From Bacteriovoracaceae bacterium (GTDB lineage: Bacteria; Bdellovibrionota; Bacteriovoracia; Bacteriovoracales; Bacteriovoracaceae): a stretch of DNA of 6,230 nt. The stretch lies in contig CANFNN010000179.1 in NCBI GenBank assembly GCA_947448095.1, positions 1-6,230 on the forward strand, written 5' to 3'. The notes under the pieces were generated by a model. The model was not told the origin of the DNA, did not search any database, and saw nothing but the letters and a program-made list of their open reading frames with translations. This document shows, piece by piece, positions 1-4,557 of this stretch (position 1 is its first letter; each line of letters starts with the position of its first letter). The position numbers were made by a program, and so were the translations under genes.

Positions 1-1
1 A

Positions 2-304
2 AGTGCTTATTTCAAAGTTGATGAAAACATGAAACGTTTTCAACAAATGACTAAATCCATGGGGAATGCAGCTTTCTCTATGCCGATTAAAAAGACTCTC
101 GTAGTTAATCCCTCTAATACGTTGATCCAAAATGCTCTCAAAATTTGGGAAAAAGGTGAGAAGAAAGGCTTGGCAGAACAAATTGCTCACTACGTGCAAG
201 ACTTGGCTTCTCTTTCTTCAGAAGGGTTATCTTCGGAAGAAAAAGAGAAATTTGTTTCTCGAAGTCAGTCTTTGGTTCAAGAACTCTCTCAGTATATCGT
301 GTAA
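2..304 (+). CDS. htpG: Chaperone protein HtpG (Hsp90), C-terminal fragment
   Basis: This is the last 100 codons of an ORF that is open at the left edge; it reads in frame from base 2 (Ser-Ala-Tyr-Phe) to a TAA at 302-304. The first in-frame ATG, at 29, is internal and not a real start. The segment matches the HtpG C-terminal dimerisation domain: a run ending in 'MKRFQQM', a variable Met/Gly-containing linker, then a strand-and-helix block starting 'KTLVVNPSN' (like the 'LVLNSSNPLV' block of other bacterial HtpG proteins), and a final helical stretch ending near a 'KFVSRSQSLV' helix. HtpG is a cytosolic ATP-dependent dimeric chaperone that remodels client proteins. The ATPase and middle domains lie outside the window, so integrity cannot be judged. 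The assignment rests on this domain alone, but the pattern is distinctive. A strong terminator follows 5 bases after the stop. Confidence 0.85.
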   Translation, partial: SAYFKVDENMKRFQQMTKSMGNAAFSMPIKKTLVVNPSNTLIQNALKIWEKGEKKGLAEQIAHYVQDLASLSSEGLSSEEKEKFVSRSQSLVQELSQYIV

Positions 305-309
305 TAAAA

Positions 310-340
310 AAAGGGCCCGCATCTATCCTGCGGGCCCTTT
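310..340. terminator. Bidirectional intrinsic terminator between htpG and the dksA-family gene
   Basis: A perfect 11-bp stem is formed by AAAGGGCCCGC (310-320) and GCGGGCCCTTT (330-340) around a 9-nt loop. On the plus strand it is followed by TTTCTT, serving htpG. On the minus strand it is followed by seven uninterrupted T residues (complement of the A run at 304-310), serving the convergent gene that ends at 364. The geometry is that of a Rho-independent terminator in both directions. Confidence 0.93.
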
Positions 341-363
341 CTTAACCGTTATTTATATCCGCA

Positions 364-843
364 CTAGCCCACAATATCTTGATAATCCATATGACTTACG
401 TGGTAATTAGAAGTTGATGTCTCATCTCTTTGGTAACCCTTTTCAAGTTGCTCGATCGGAAGAACACGGCCACCAATTTTAGTCGAAGCGCGGTTCCTGT
501 TCACGAGCTGATTTTCTTCCTTTTCTTCGGCCTCCTTGCAATGGATGCAAAGATCCGCTGTAGGACGAGCAAGAAGACGGTTATAAGAGATTTCAGCTCC
601 ACACTCCTCACATTCACCAAAAGTTCCTTCTTCTAGCTTCTGTAATGATTTACGAACCTTATTCATATAAATGGCATTGCGTGCCTGAAGACGAAAATCC
701 ATTTGATTGGCCTTCTCAGTTGACACCACATCAACCTCATCACCTTCAAGGGTCGTTGGTGAGAGTTTTCCTTCAAAAACTTCTTCTTCAGATAAAATAT
801 CTAGAAAAAGATTTTTGAATTGCTCGATTGTTGCCTTCTCCAT
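364..843 (-). CDS. DksA/TraR-family C4-type zinc-finger transcription factor
   Basis: The protein has 159 residues from the start chosen here. The C4 zinc finger is clear: Cys78 and Cys81 (CEEC), then Cys99 and Cys102 (CIHC), around the family signature 'RLLARPTADLC'. A helical, charged segment precedes it (residues about 43-75). DksA proteins enter the RNA polymerase secondary channel and, with ppGpp, retune initiation at stress and rRNA promoters. The acidic tip motif of E. coli DksA, DxxDxA, seems to be present as D35-E-V-D38-V-V40, with Val replacing Ala. Only about 34 residues precede the tip, against about 70 in E. coli DksA, and there is a hydrophilic tail of about 57 residues after the last Cys. 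It is therefore a divergent paralog rather than a straightforward dksA. The start at 843 is preferred over the ATG at 891 because AAGGAG (856-851) sits 7 nt upstream, while the extra 16 codons overlap a hairpin and resemble no family sequence. Transcription ends at the shared terminator 310-340. Confidence 0.88.
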   Translation of the reverse strand: MEKATIEQFKNLFLDILSEEEVFEGKLSPTTLEGDEVDVVSTEKANQMDFRLQARNAIYMNKVRKSLQKLEEGTFGECEECGAEISYNRLLARPTADLCIHCKEAEEKEENQLVNRNRASTKIGGRVLPIEQLEKGYQRDETSTSNYHVSHMDYQDIVG

Positions 844-850
844 AAAAACT

Positions 851-856
851 CTCCTT
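851..856 (-). promoter_or_regulatory. Ribosome binding site that decides the dksA-family start
   Basis: On the minus strand AAGGAG is followed by 7 nt and then ATG at 843-841. This is a textbook Shine-Dalgarno site and argues for the shorter reading of the gene; the ATG at 891 has no comparable site. Confidence 0.8.
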
Positions 857-881
857 AGTAAAAAATCATCCCTAAAATTTA

Positions 882-904
882 TCGGTTTCATTCCATGATA
901 CCGA
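882..904 (-). other. Imperfect hairpin/dyad in the dksA-family leader (hairpin 3)
   Basis: Outer arms TCGGT (882-886) and ACCGA (900-904), then a single mismatch (887 with 899), then inner arms TCAT (888-891) and ATGA (895-898) around a 3-nt loop. It lies about 40 bases before the start codon at 843, inside the presumed leader RNA. It could be an RNA hairpin or a DNA operator; the sequence alone does not decide. No U run follows it, so it is not an intrinsic terminator. Confidence 0.5.
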
Positions 905-921
905 CGGCCATTCCTTGGCGA

Positions 922-949
922 GATATAAAGGTGACAATCATTTTGTCAG
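922..949 (-). promoter_or_regulatory. Possible secondary sigma-70-type promoter for the dksA-family gene
   Basis: On the minus strand CTGACA (949-944; 5 of 6 to TTGACA) is followed by 16 nt and then TATATC (927-922; 4 of 6 to TATAAT). It would start transcription near 915, giving a leader of about 70 nt. The -35 element lies inside the inverted repeat 932-948. The match is moderate and could be chance. Confidence 0.3.
932..948. repeat. Perfect 6-5-6 inverted repeat (hairpin 2 of the leader)
   Basis: TGACAA (932-937) and TTGTCA (943-948) are exact reverse complements separated by 5 bases. It lies in the presumed leader of the dksA-family gene and overlaps the -35 box of a possible secondary promoter, so it may be an operator or an RNA hairpin. 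Confidence 0.6.
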
Positions 950-955
950 CTAAGC

Positions 956-972
956 CACTCAATCCTTGAGTG
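956..972. repeat. Perfect 7-3-7 inverted repeat (hairpin 1 of the leader)
   Basis: CACTCAA (956-962) and TTGAGTG (966-972) are exact reverse complements around a 3-base centre. It lies 18-34 bases downstream of the start site predicted for the sigma-54 promoter on the minus strand, and would form a compact hairpin near the 5' end of that RNA. It has no T run on either side, so it is not a terminator. Confidence 0.65.
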
Positions 973-1000
973 ATCCTTTACATCTCTCGAGTTCCCATTA

Positions 1001-1016
1001 AGCATTAATCGTGCCA
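1001..1016 (-). promoter_or_regulatory. Sigma-54 (RpoN) -24/-12 promoter facing the dksA-family gene
   Basis: On the minus strand 1016-1001 reads TGGCACGATTAATGCT. Compared with the sigma-54 consensus TGGCACG-N4-TTGCW, only the first T of TTGC differs. The invariant GG and GC dinucleotides are at the correct 10-base separation. The predicted start is near 990, which leaves a leader of about 147 nt before the ATG at 843. Sigma-54 promoters need an ATP-driven enhancer-binding activator, whose sites usually lie 80-200 bp upstream; on this strand that corresponds to about 1070-1190, a dyad-rich stretch. The match is seen directly; activity is inferred. Confidence 0.65.
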
Positions 1017-1026
1017 ATTCAATTGG
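1014..1026. repeat. Inverted repeat overlapping the -24 element
   Basis: CCAATT (1014-1019) and AATTGG (1021-1026) are exact reverse complements around one base. The symmetry continues through 1011-1013 and 1027-1029 with one G/T position. It covers the GG end of the sigma-54 -24 box, so a protein bound here would be placed to block or modulate that promoter. Confidence 0.5.
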
Positions 1027-1064
1027 TACCCCTATTCTGGCTAGTTACAGATCACCGCCATAAC

Positions 1065-1178
1065 TAAAACTTACAATCAGGGGGCAGATTGGCCTAGTCA
1101 GGGCCGGTTGGACTCCGGTTAAGGAGCCATTAAGGCCATTTGTGCTGGCCTTGAGCGCGCAAGACCTTGTAAGTTCTA
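1065..1178. ncRNA. Candidate structured RNA or enhancer element in the GC-rich intergenic island
   Basis: This stretch lacks a convincing gene but is markedly GC-rich: my hand count gives about 59% for 1081-1170, against roughly 40% in neighbouring genes. AACTTACAA (1068-1076) is perfectly complementary to TTGTAAGTT (1167-1175) and would close a domain of about 108 nt. On the minus strand this helix extends through a G-U pair and two further pairs (1065-1067 with 1176-1178). Inside are a 7-bp hairpin (1132-1138 with 1146-1152), a competing hairpin (1147-1153 with 1160-1166, one mismatch that becomes G-U on the minus strand), and a 4-5 bp hairpin with 7-nt loop (1103-1119). Wobble evidence is split between strands, so I leave the strand open. 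On the minus strand TTGTGC-N16-TTTAAT (1225-1198) is a weak candidate promoter for it. I recognise no known RNA family. The alternative is upstream activator DNA for the sigma-54 promoter. Confidence 0.35.
1132..1152. repeat. Perfect 7-7-7 inverted repeat upstream of the sigma-54 promoter
   Basis: AAGGCCA (1132-1138) and TGGCCTT (1146-1152) are exact reverse complements separated by 7 bases, a spacing that fits either an RNA hairpin or a dimeric activator site. It is centred about 150 bp upstream of the start predicted for the minus-strand sigma-54 promoter, a usual distance for an enhancer-binding protein. Confidence 0.55.
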
Positions 1179-1192
1179 CTCGACTACTGGTG

Positions 1193-1207
1193 TCATTTAT
1201 TAAATGA
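1193..1207. repeat. 15-bp palindrome upstream of the secreted-protein genes
   Basis: TCATTTA (1193-1199) and TAAATGA (1201-1207) are exact reverse complements around one T. It sits 40 bases before the ATG at 1247, where an operator for that gene pair would be expected. I could not find a clear sigma-70 -35/-10 pair for the plus-strand genes near it. Confidence 0.45.
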
Positions 1208-1246
1208 GGATAGAAAGAGCGCACAAAACCATGTGAGGACCATTCA

Positions 1247-1711
1247 ATGAAAAAACTATTCGTTCTCTTTATTCTTTCTCTTTCAGTTTCCTCGTTCGCC
1301 CAAGACAAGATCTTATTAAATAGTGCAACCGCTTTAGTGAATAGTACTGAAGCGATTTTAGTCAGAACGGCACTCACACCTGAAAAGGTGACGCTCTATT
1401 TTAATGTGCCTATGACTAGACTTGTTTGCACTCGCTACATCAGAGTTCATACCGGAAGAAGCTCAAGTTCAAGATGCGTGGCCCATGCAAAGGTCACAAG
1501 TAACGAAGCAGATAAGGTGAAAATCAGTTTTAAAAAATTACCAGCTCTTGGTGGTTCAGAAGAAGACTTATTCAAAATCAGCAGTCGTCAAAGAAGCCTG
1601 AACAGTGAAAACGTAGTTTATGAAATTACTACACTTCAAACAGTGTCACCTTATTTTGTCCTATCGAAAGGAATTCTTGGCTATGACAGTTACTCAATTG
1701 AATTGAAATAA
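1247..1711 (+). CDS. Small secreted protein of unknown function, short paralog
   Basis: The protein has 154 residues and I do not recognise its family. Residues 1-19 form a classic Sec signal peptide: MKK, a hydrophobic core, then S-S-F-A-Q with likely cleavage after Ala18 or Gln19. The mature part would be about 135 residues and is probably periplasmic or exported. It contains two cysteines, Cys61 and Cys77, which could pair in the oxidising periplasm. The C-terminal half is rich in short hydrophobic/polar alternations, consistent with beta structure. The ATG at 1247 has GAGGA (1235-1239) 7 nt upstream. The next gene is a paralog 31 bp downstream, sharing 'SEAILVR'-like, 'FKKLP.LGG.EED', 'ENVVY' and 'KGI.GYDSY' blocks. 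The two are probably co-transcribed. Function cannot be inferred from the neighbours. Confidence 0.85.
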   Translation: MKKLFVLFILSLSVSSFAQDKILLNSATALVNSTEAILVRTALTPEKVTLYFNVPMTRLVCTRYIRVHTGRSSSSRCVAHAKVTSNEADKVKISFKKLPALGGSEEDLFKISSRQRSLNSENVVYEITTLQTVSPYFVLSKGILGYDSYSIELK

Positions 1712-1742
1712 ATCGAAACGAATACTATATAAAGGAGCTCGT

Positions 1743-2357
1743 ATGAAAAAGTTGATTTCCCTCGTTGCAGTAATGCTATCTGTGGGTGCATTTGCCCAGG
1801 AGAGAGTTGTTGTTGACGCCAAAGACATAAGTATCAATGCCTCTGAAGCAATTCTGGTAAGAAACGCTCAGACTCCAGAAATCGTAGAAGTAAAATTTCA
1901 AGTTCCAATGGCCCAACAAGTATGCCAGGCCTATAGCACCAGAGTCGTCATCGTGACTTCTGCCTCACAATGCGGCTATGAGGAAAGGGTAACCGGTTAT
2001 ACGACTCGTACAGTTTGTACACGCACCAATCCTATTAATGGTCAGTGCTTGAGAACTGAGACTCAAAGGCTTCCTATTGTTCAACGTTACGCGCGCTCTT
2101 GTCCAGTCTCTGAAAGCTACTGTTCTTCATATGGAACAGTTACTAACTATGAATCTGATAAAGTAAGAATTAAATTTAAAAAACTTCCTTCTCTCGGAGG
2201 AACTGAAGAAGATACCTTCTCAGTTAAGGCCCGTCAGCGAACTTACGATGGTGAAAACGTTGTCTACGACATCACTCCAATTCAAACAGTGGTGCCTTAC
2301 AATGTCGTGAAGAAAGGAATTTTCGGTTATGACTCTTACGTGATTGAAGTAAAATAG
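1743..2357 (+). CDS. Small secreted Cys-rich protein of unknown function, long paralog
   Basis: The protein has 204 residues and no recognised family. It carries a Sec signal peptide (residues 1-19, ending G-A-F-A-Q). Against its upstream neighbour I count about 29 of 61 identical residues up to Cys61 and about 43 of 67 over the last 67 residues. The alignment needs no gap except one insertion of 50 residues after Cys77. That insert is rich in Thr, Arg and Tyr and carries Cys92, Cys102, Cys120 and Cys127, so the mature protein has six cysteines where the paralog has two; even numbers suggest disulfides. The start has AAGGAG (1732-1737) 5 nt upstream. Stop TAG is followed immediately by an in-frame TAA, then by a hairpin terminator. 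The pair looks like a tandem duplication followed by gain or loss of a disulfide-rich loop. Confidence 0.87.
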   Translation: MKKLISLVAVMLSVGAFAQERVVVDAKDISINASEAILVRNAQTPEIVEVKFQVPMAQQVCQAYSTRVVIVTSASQCGYEERVTGYTTRTVCTRTNPINGQCLRTETQRLPIVQRYARSCPVSESYCSSYGTVTNYESDKVRIKFKKLPSLGGTEEDTFSVKARQRTYDGENVVYDITPIQTVVPYNVVKKGIFGYDSYVIEVK

Positions 2358-2366
2358 TAATTCTTC

Positions 2367-2391
2367 AGGGGGACTCCCAAAGAGTCCCTCT
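2367..2391 (+). terminator. Hairpin terminator at the end of the secreted-protein pair
   Basis: A 10-bp stem (2367-2376 with 2382-2391, one G-T wobble) encloses a 5-nt loop and is followed by AATTATTTT on the plus strand. It lies between two convergent genes, immediately past the stop of pcp (2394). The minus-strand tail is less T-rich, so termination is probably stronger for the plus-strand genes. Confidence 0.75.
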
Positions 2392-2393
2392 AA

Positions 2394-2957
2394 TTATTTT
2401 AAAAATGTTTGCAGCATCATAATTAAAGAGTCAAAAATCTTTTGCTGATTTTGTTCCAAATGTGGCAGATGAATGAATCCCACCTTTACCTTTGAGCCTT
2501 TCAAAAAATTCAATGTTTCATACATGACGTAATTACAAACATAAGTTCCCGCAGAAAAAGACATTTCCAAGGGAAATGGTGTCTGTAATTTTCTCATTTC
2601 CTCTAAAGGTAATGTCGCAAAATAAGCAGTTGGACCATCCTTTAAAATCAATTGATCTTGATAAACCACACCTTCGTTATCCGCAATATCGGTATGAATA
2701 AGATTGATCGCCACTTTTTCAAGATTAATACCTTTGCGATTGCTGGCCAGACCTAGGCAGACAACATAATCCGGTGAAAAATCATTCACCGTTTTTTTTA
2801 AAGATTCAAACGACTCTCTAAAGGTCACGGGGAGTATGACCACTTGGATTTCAAATCCCTTTATTTGGGTATTTTTAAAAAGCTCAGCAATAATCTCGGA
2901 GCTATTTTCAGCGTGGGAACTAAAAGTCGTGAATCCGGAAATAAGAATTTTGATCAA
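2394..2957 (-). CDS. pcp: Pyroglutamyl-peptidase I (peptidase family C15)
   Basis: The 187-residue protein matches the C15 family in length (about 200-215 usual, so slightly short) and in all three catalytic positions: Glu80 in 'NLEKVAIN', Cys141 in 'SAGTYVCN', His163 in 'GFIHLP'. These correspond to Glu81/Cys144/His168 of the Bacillus enzyme. The N-terminus 'ILISGFTTF' with a following Asn (N18) fits the family's 'GFEPF...N' start. It is a cytosolic cysteine peptidase that removes N-terminal pyroglutamate from peptides. The start codon is TTG (2957-2955), whose last two bases are shared with the TGA of the upstream gene. No in-frame ATG lies upstream before that junction, and starting later would remove the conserved first strand. 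Translation is probably coupled to the upstream gene, as there is no strong SD. It is the last gene of the hldD operon. Confidence 0.9.
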   Translation of the reverse strand: MIKILISGFTTFSSHAENSSEIIAELFKNTQIKGFEIQVVILPVTFRESFESLKKTVNDFSPDYVVCLGLASNRKGINLEKVAINLIHTDIADNEGVVYQDQLILKDGPTAYFATLPLEEMRKLQTPFPLEMSFSAGTYVCNYVMYETLNFLKGSKVKVGFIHLPHLEQNQQKIFDSLIMMLQTFLK

Positions 2958-3388
2958 ACCATTTTCTCTGACTTATCTTTTGAAAGTACAATCTCACCCT
3001 TCTCTCTCAACTTCATGACAACTTCCATGATCTTGCTTTGAGCGTCCATGACTTCACTTAAAGGCCGAGGCTTGCCTTTGAGAATATCATCAATGTCTCG
3101 TTTCATGCCGGTGGAGAACATCCCGAGCAAATGATCTGAAACTTCTCGACTGCATCCCCTTAGAGCAAGGCCCAAGGTATCAAGGGGAACGTCCTGGAGC
3201 AGACGCTTCATCATAGAGACCGTGAGATACTGAAGATCATCGAAGGTGACTAAGTTTTTTTTCAGCTTGATTGCCATTTCAGGATCTTTGCGAGCAATAT
3301 CCGCTATGACTGCCTGTTGAGCAGCAAGGTCAAGTCCTTGCAGCATCTCCACGGCTTGCTTTAGGCCATCAATCTTTTTGCCCTTCAT
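2954..3388 (-). CDS. Stand-alone FliG C-terminal-domain protein
   Basis: The protein has 144 residues, against about 330 for full FliG. Residues about 10-45 resemble the helix that links the FliG middle and C-terminal domains ('ARKDPEMAIKLKKN', like 'DPELAEEI'). Residues about 46-135 match FliG_C: 'LVTFDDL' (like 'FVFEDL'), 'TLGLALRG' (like 'DLALALKG'), 'VMDAQSKIMEVVMKLREKGEI' at 113-133. FliG_C is the rotor surface that meets the MotA stator in flagellated bacteria. The FliM-binding N-terminal and most of the middle domain are absent with no sign of decay: start and stop both overlap the neighbours neatly (ATG/TGA with hldD; TGA/TTG with pcp). The torque-helix charge pattern looks altered ('LRG' for 'LKG'; the usual 'SKR' is not evident). 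It may act in the flagellar rotor, in another rotary or gliding motor, or as an adaptor. Its role in an LPS operon is unknown. Confidence 0.82.
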   Translation of the reverse strand: MKGKKIDGLKQAVEMLQGLDLAAQQAVIADIARKDPEMAIKLKKNLVTFDDLQYLTVSMMKRLLQDVPLDTLGLALRGCSREVSDHLLGMFSTGMKRDIDDILKGKPRPLSEVMDAQSKIMEVVMKLREKGEIVLSKDKSEKMV

Positions 3389-4377
3389 TTGGATTTTCTC
3401 ATGTAAGGCTCATTCATCAAATGGTTGCCAACATAATCACTGATAGCATCTTCGAGCTTCATAAATTTAAATTTAGGCAGAGCTTTCTTGAATTTTGCCA
3501 TCTCAGCTTGAGTGTAATACTGGTACTGATTTCTTAGCTCTTCAGGCATATCGATGAAAGTAATCTTAGGTTTTTTGGCCATCGCTTTAAAGGTGCCTTT
3601 TACCAGATCATGAAAACTTCGTGCCTCACCAGTACCTAGGTTATAGATTCCAGAGAGTGCCGGTTTTTTTTCGCCCGCAGCAATTAGTTCAACCATCGCT
3701 TTCACTACATCTTTCACATAAACAAAATCTCTCAGCTGTTCGCCATCTTTATAATCTGGACGATGAGATTTAAAAAGTTTGACCTCTCCACCATCTTTAA
3801 TTTGGTGATAGGACTGAAAAACGACCGAACTCATTTTGCCTTTGTGGTATTCGTGCGGACCAAAAACGTTGAAGAATTTTACTCCAAACCAAACTTTAGG
3901 TTTTTTCTTTTGTTTTAAAATCCACTCATCTGATAGTTGCTTGGAATAGCCGTATTTATTCAGGGGCTGAAGATTAGCTAGCGTAGCATGGTTGTCAAAA
4001 TAACCTTGCTCGCCGGCCCCATAGGTGGCAGCACTCGAAGCATAGACGATGGGAATATTTTTCTCTGCCGCTAAAGTCAGCAATCGATTGGTGTATTCAG
4101 TGTTGTTTTTATACAGAAAATCCATATTGAGTTCAGTCGTATCTGAGCAAGCACCCATATGATAAATCGCCTTAAGGGATCCCGTTTTTTTCCAAATCTC
4201 ATGAGTGAACAAATCTTCAACCTGAACAAAAGATGAATATTTTAGACCCCTGAGATTTTTCCATTTTTCCCCTTGCTCAAAATGGTCACACAGAAGAAGA
4301 TTCTCGCTCCCTAGATCGTTTAAGTGCTTCACGATCACACTTCCAATAAATCCAGCTGCACCTGTTACTAAAATCAT
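3385..4377 (-). CDS. hldD: ADP-L-glycero-D-manno-heptose 6-epimerase
   Basis: The 330-residue protein (E. coli HldD has 310) is an extended short-chain dehydrogenase. It has the N-terminal NADP-binding G6-A-A-G9-F-I-G12 loop, 'MGACSDTTE' (74-82) typical of HldD, 'ASSAATYG' with Ser115, Tyr142 and Lys146 in 'YGYSK', and Lys179 in 'GPHEYHKG'. These match Ser116, Tyr140, Lys144 and Lys178 of the E. coli enzyme. 'QLRDFVYVKDV' and 'YQYYTQAEM' follow. It converts ADP-D-glycero- to ADP-L-glycero-D-manno-heptose, the precursor of the LPS inner core, in the cytosol. A purine-rich site (AAGGGAAGG) lies a few bases before the ATG at 4377. It heads an operon with the FliG-like gene (4-bp ATGA overlap) and pcp, and is transcribed divergently from speE. 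No other heptose gene is in the window. Confidence 0.94.
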   Translation of the reverse strand: MILVTGAAGFIGSVIVKHLNDLGSENLLLCDHFEQGEKWKNLRGLKYSSFVQVEDLFTHEIWKKTGSLKAIYHMGACSDTTELNMDFLYKNNTEYTNRLLTLAAEKNIPIVYASSAATYGAGEQGYFDNHATLANLQPLNKYGYSKQLSDEWILKQKKKPKVWFGVKFFNVFGPHEYHKGKMSSVVFQSYHQIKDGGEVKLFKSHRPDYKDGEQLRDFVYVKDVVKAMVELIAAGEKKPALSGIYNLGTGEARSFHDLVKGTFKAMAKKPKITFIDMPEELRNQYQYYTQAEMAKFKKALPKFKFMKLEDAISDYVGNHLMNEPYMRKSK

Positions 4378-4406
4378 GGCCTTCCCTTCAGAATTTGTTC
4401 ACTTCC

Positions 4407-4436
4407 ATGATAGAAAAGTTGCGGTGCAAAAGTCTA
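4407..4436 (-). promoter_or_regulatory. Possible sigma-70-type promoter of the hldD operon
   Basis: On the minus strand TAGACT (4436-4431; 4 of 6 to TTGACA), 18 nt, then TATCAT (4412-4407; 5 of 6 to TATAAT). This would start transcription near 4400, giving a short leader to the ATG at 4377. It is the best candidate in this gap but not a strong match. Confidence 0.38.
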
Positions 4437-4504
4437 TTTTAAAGCACTTACAGGGGAGACTCTTTTGCTGAGGCATTTTTATTCGCCCGGAGCCTTGCTT
4501 AAGC

Positions 4505-4531
4505 TTGGAAATCTTATGCTTTTGGTATAAA
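4505..4531 (+). promoter_or_regulatory. Extended -10 promoter of the speE-speB operon
   Basis: TATAAA at 4526-4531 is preceded by TG at the extended -10 position (4523-4524). The best -35 is weak: TTGGAA at 4505-4510 with only 15 nt spacing. Transcription would start near 4538, giving a leader of about 20 nt with AAGGAG (4548-4553) just before the ATG at 4558. The extended -10 could make up for the poor -35. Confidence 0.55.
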
Positions 4532-4557
4532 AACACAGCAAATTTATAAGGAGTTAT

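Noticed and set aside
132..410. Second plus-strand frame inside htpG continuing past its terminator.
   Set aside because: It is a shifted frame of htpG running through an 11-bp terminator stem and into the antisense of the dksA-family gene.
1065..1091. TAAA-N15-GCAGATTG, reminiscent of a flagellar sigma-28 promoter.
   Set aside because: The -10 half matches GCCGATAA at only 5 of 8 positions, and it overlaps the foldable island far from the next start codon.
1103..1129. tRNA T-arm look-alike: 5-bp stem with 7-nt loop TTGGACT, then TAAGGAG and a CCA nearby.
   Set aside because: The loop lacks the TTCRA sequence, CCA is off by one position, and no 5' acceptor strand, D-arm or anticodon arm can be placed upstream. 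It is not a tRNA or tmRNA end.
1146..1161. Plus-strand GG-N10-GC pair resembling a sigma-54 promoter.
   Set aside because: Only the dinucleotides match; CAC and TT of the consensus are missing, and GC-rich sequence gives such pairs by chance.
1045..1377. Open frame on the minus strand (110 codons) across the start of the first secreted-protein gene.
   Set aside because: It is antisense to a gene with a clear signal peptide and paralog, lacks a ribosome site, and runs through the dyad-rich non-coding region.
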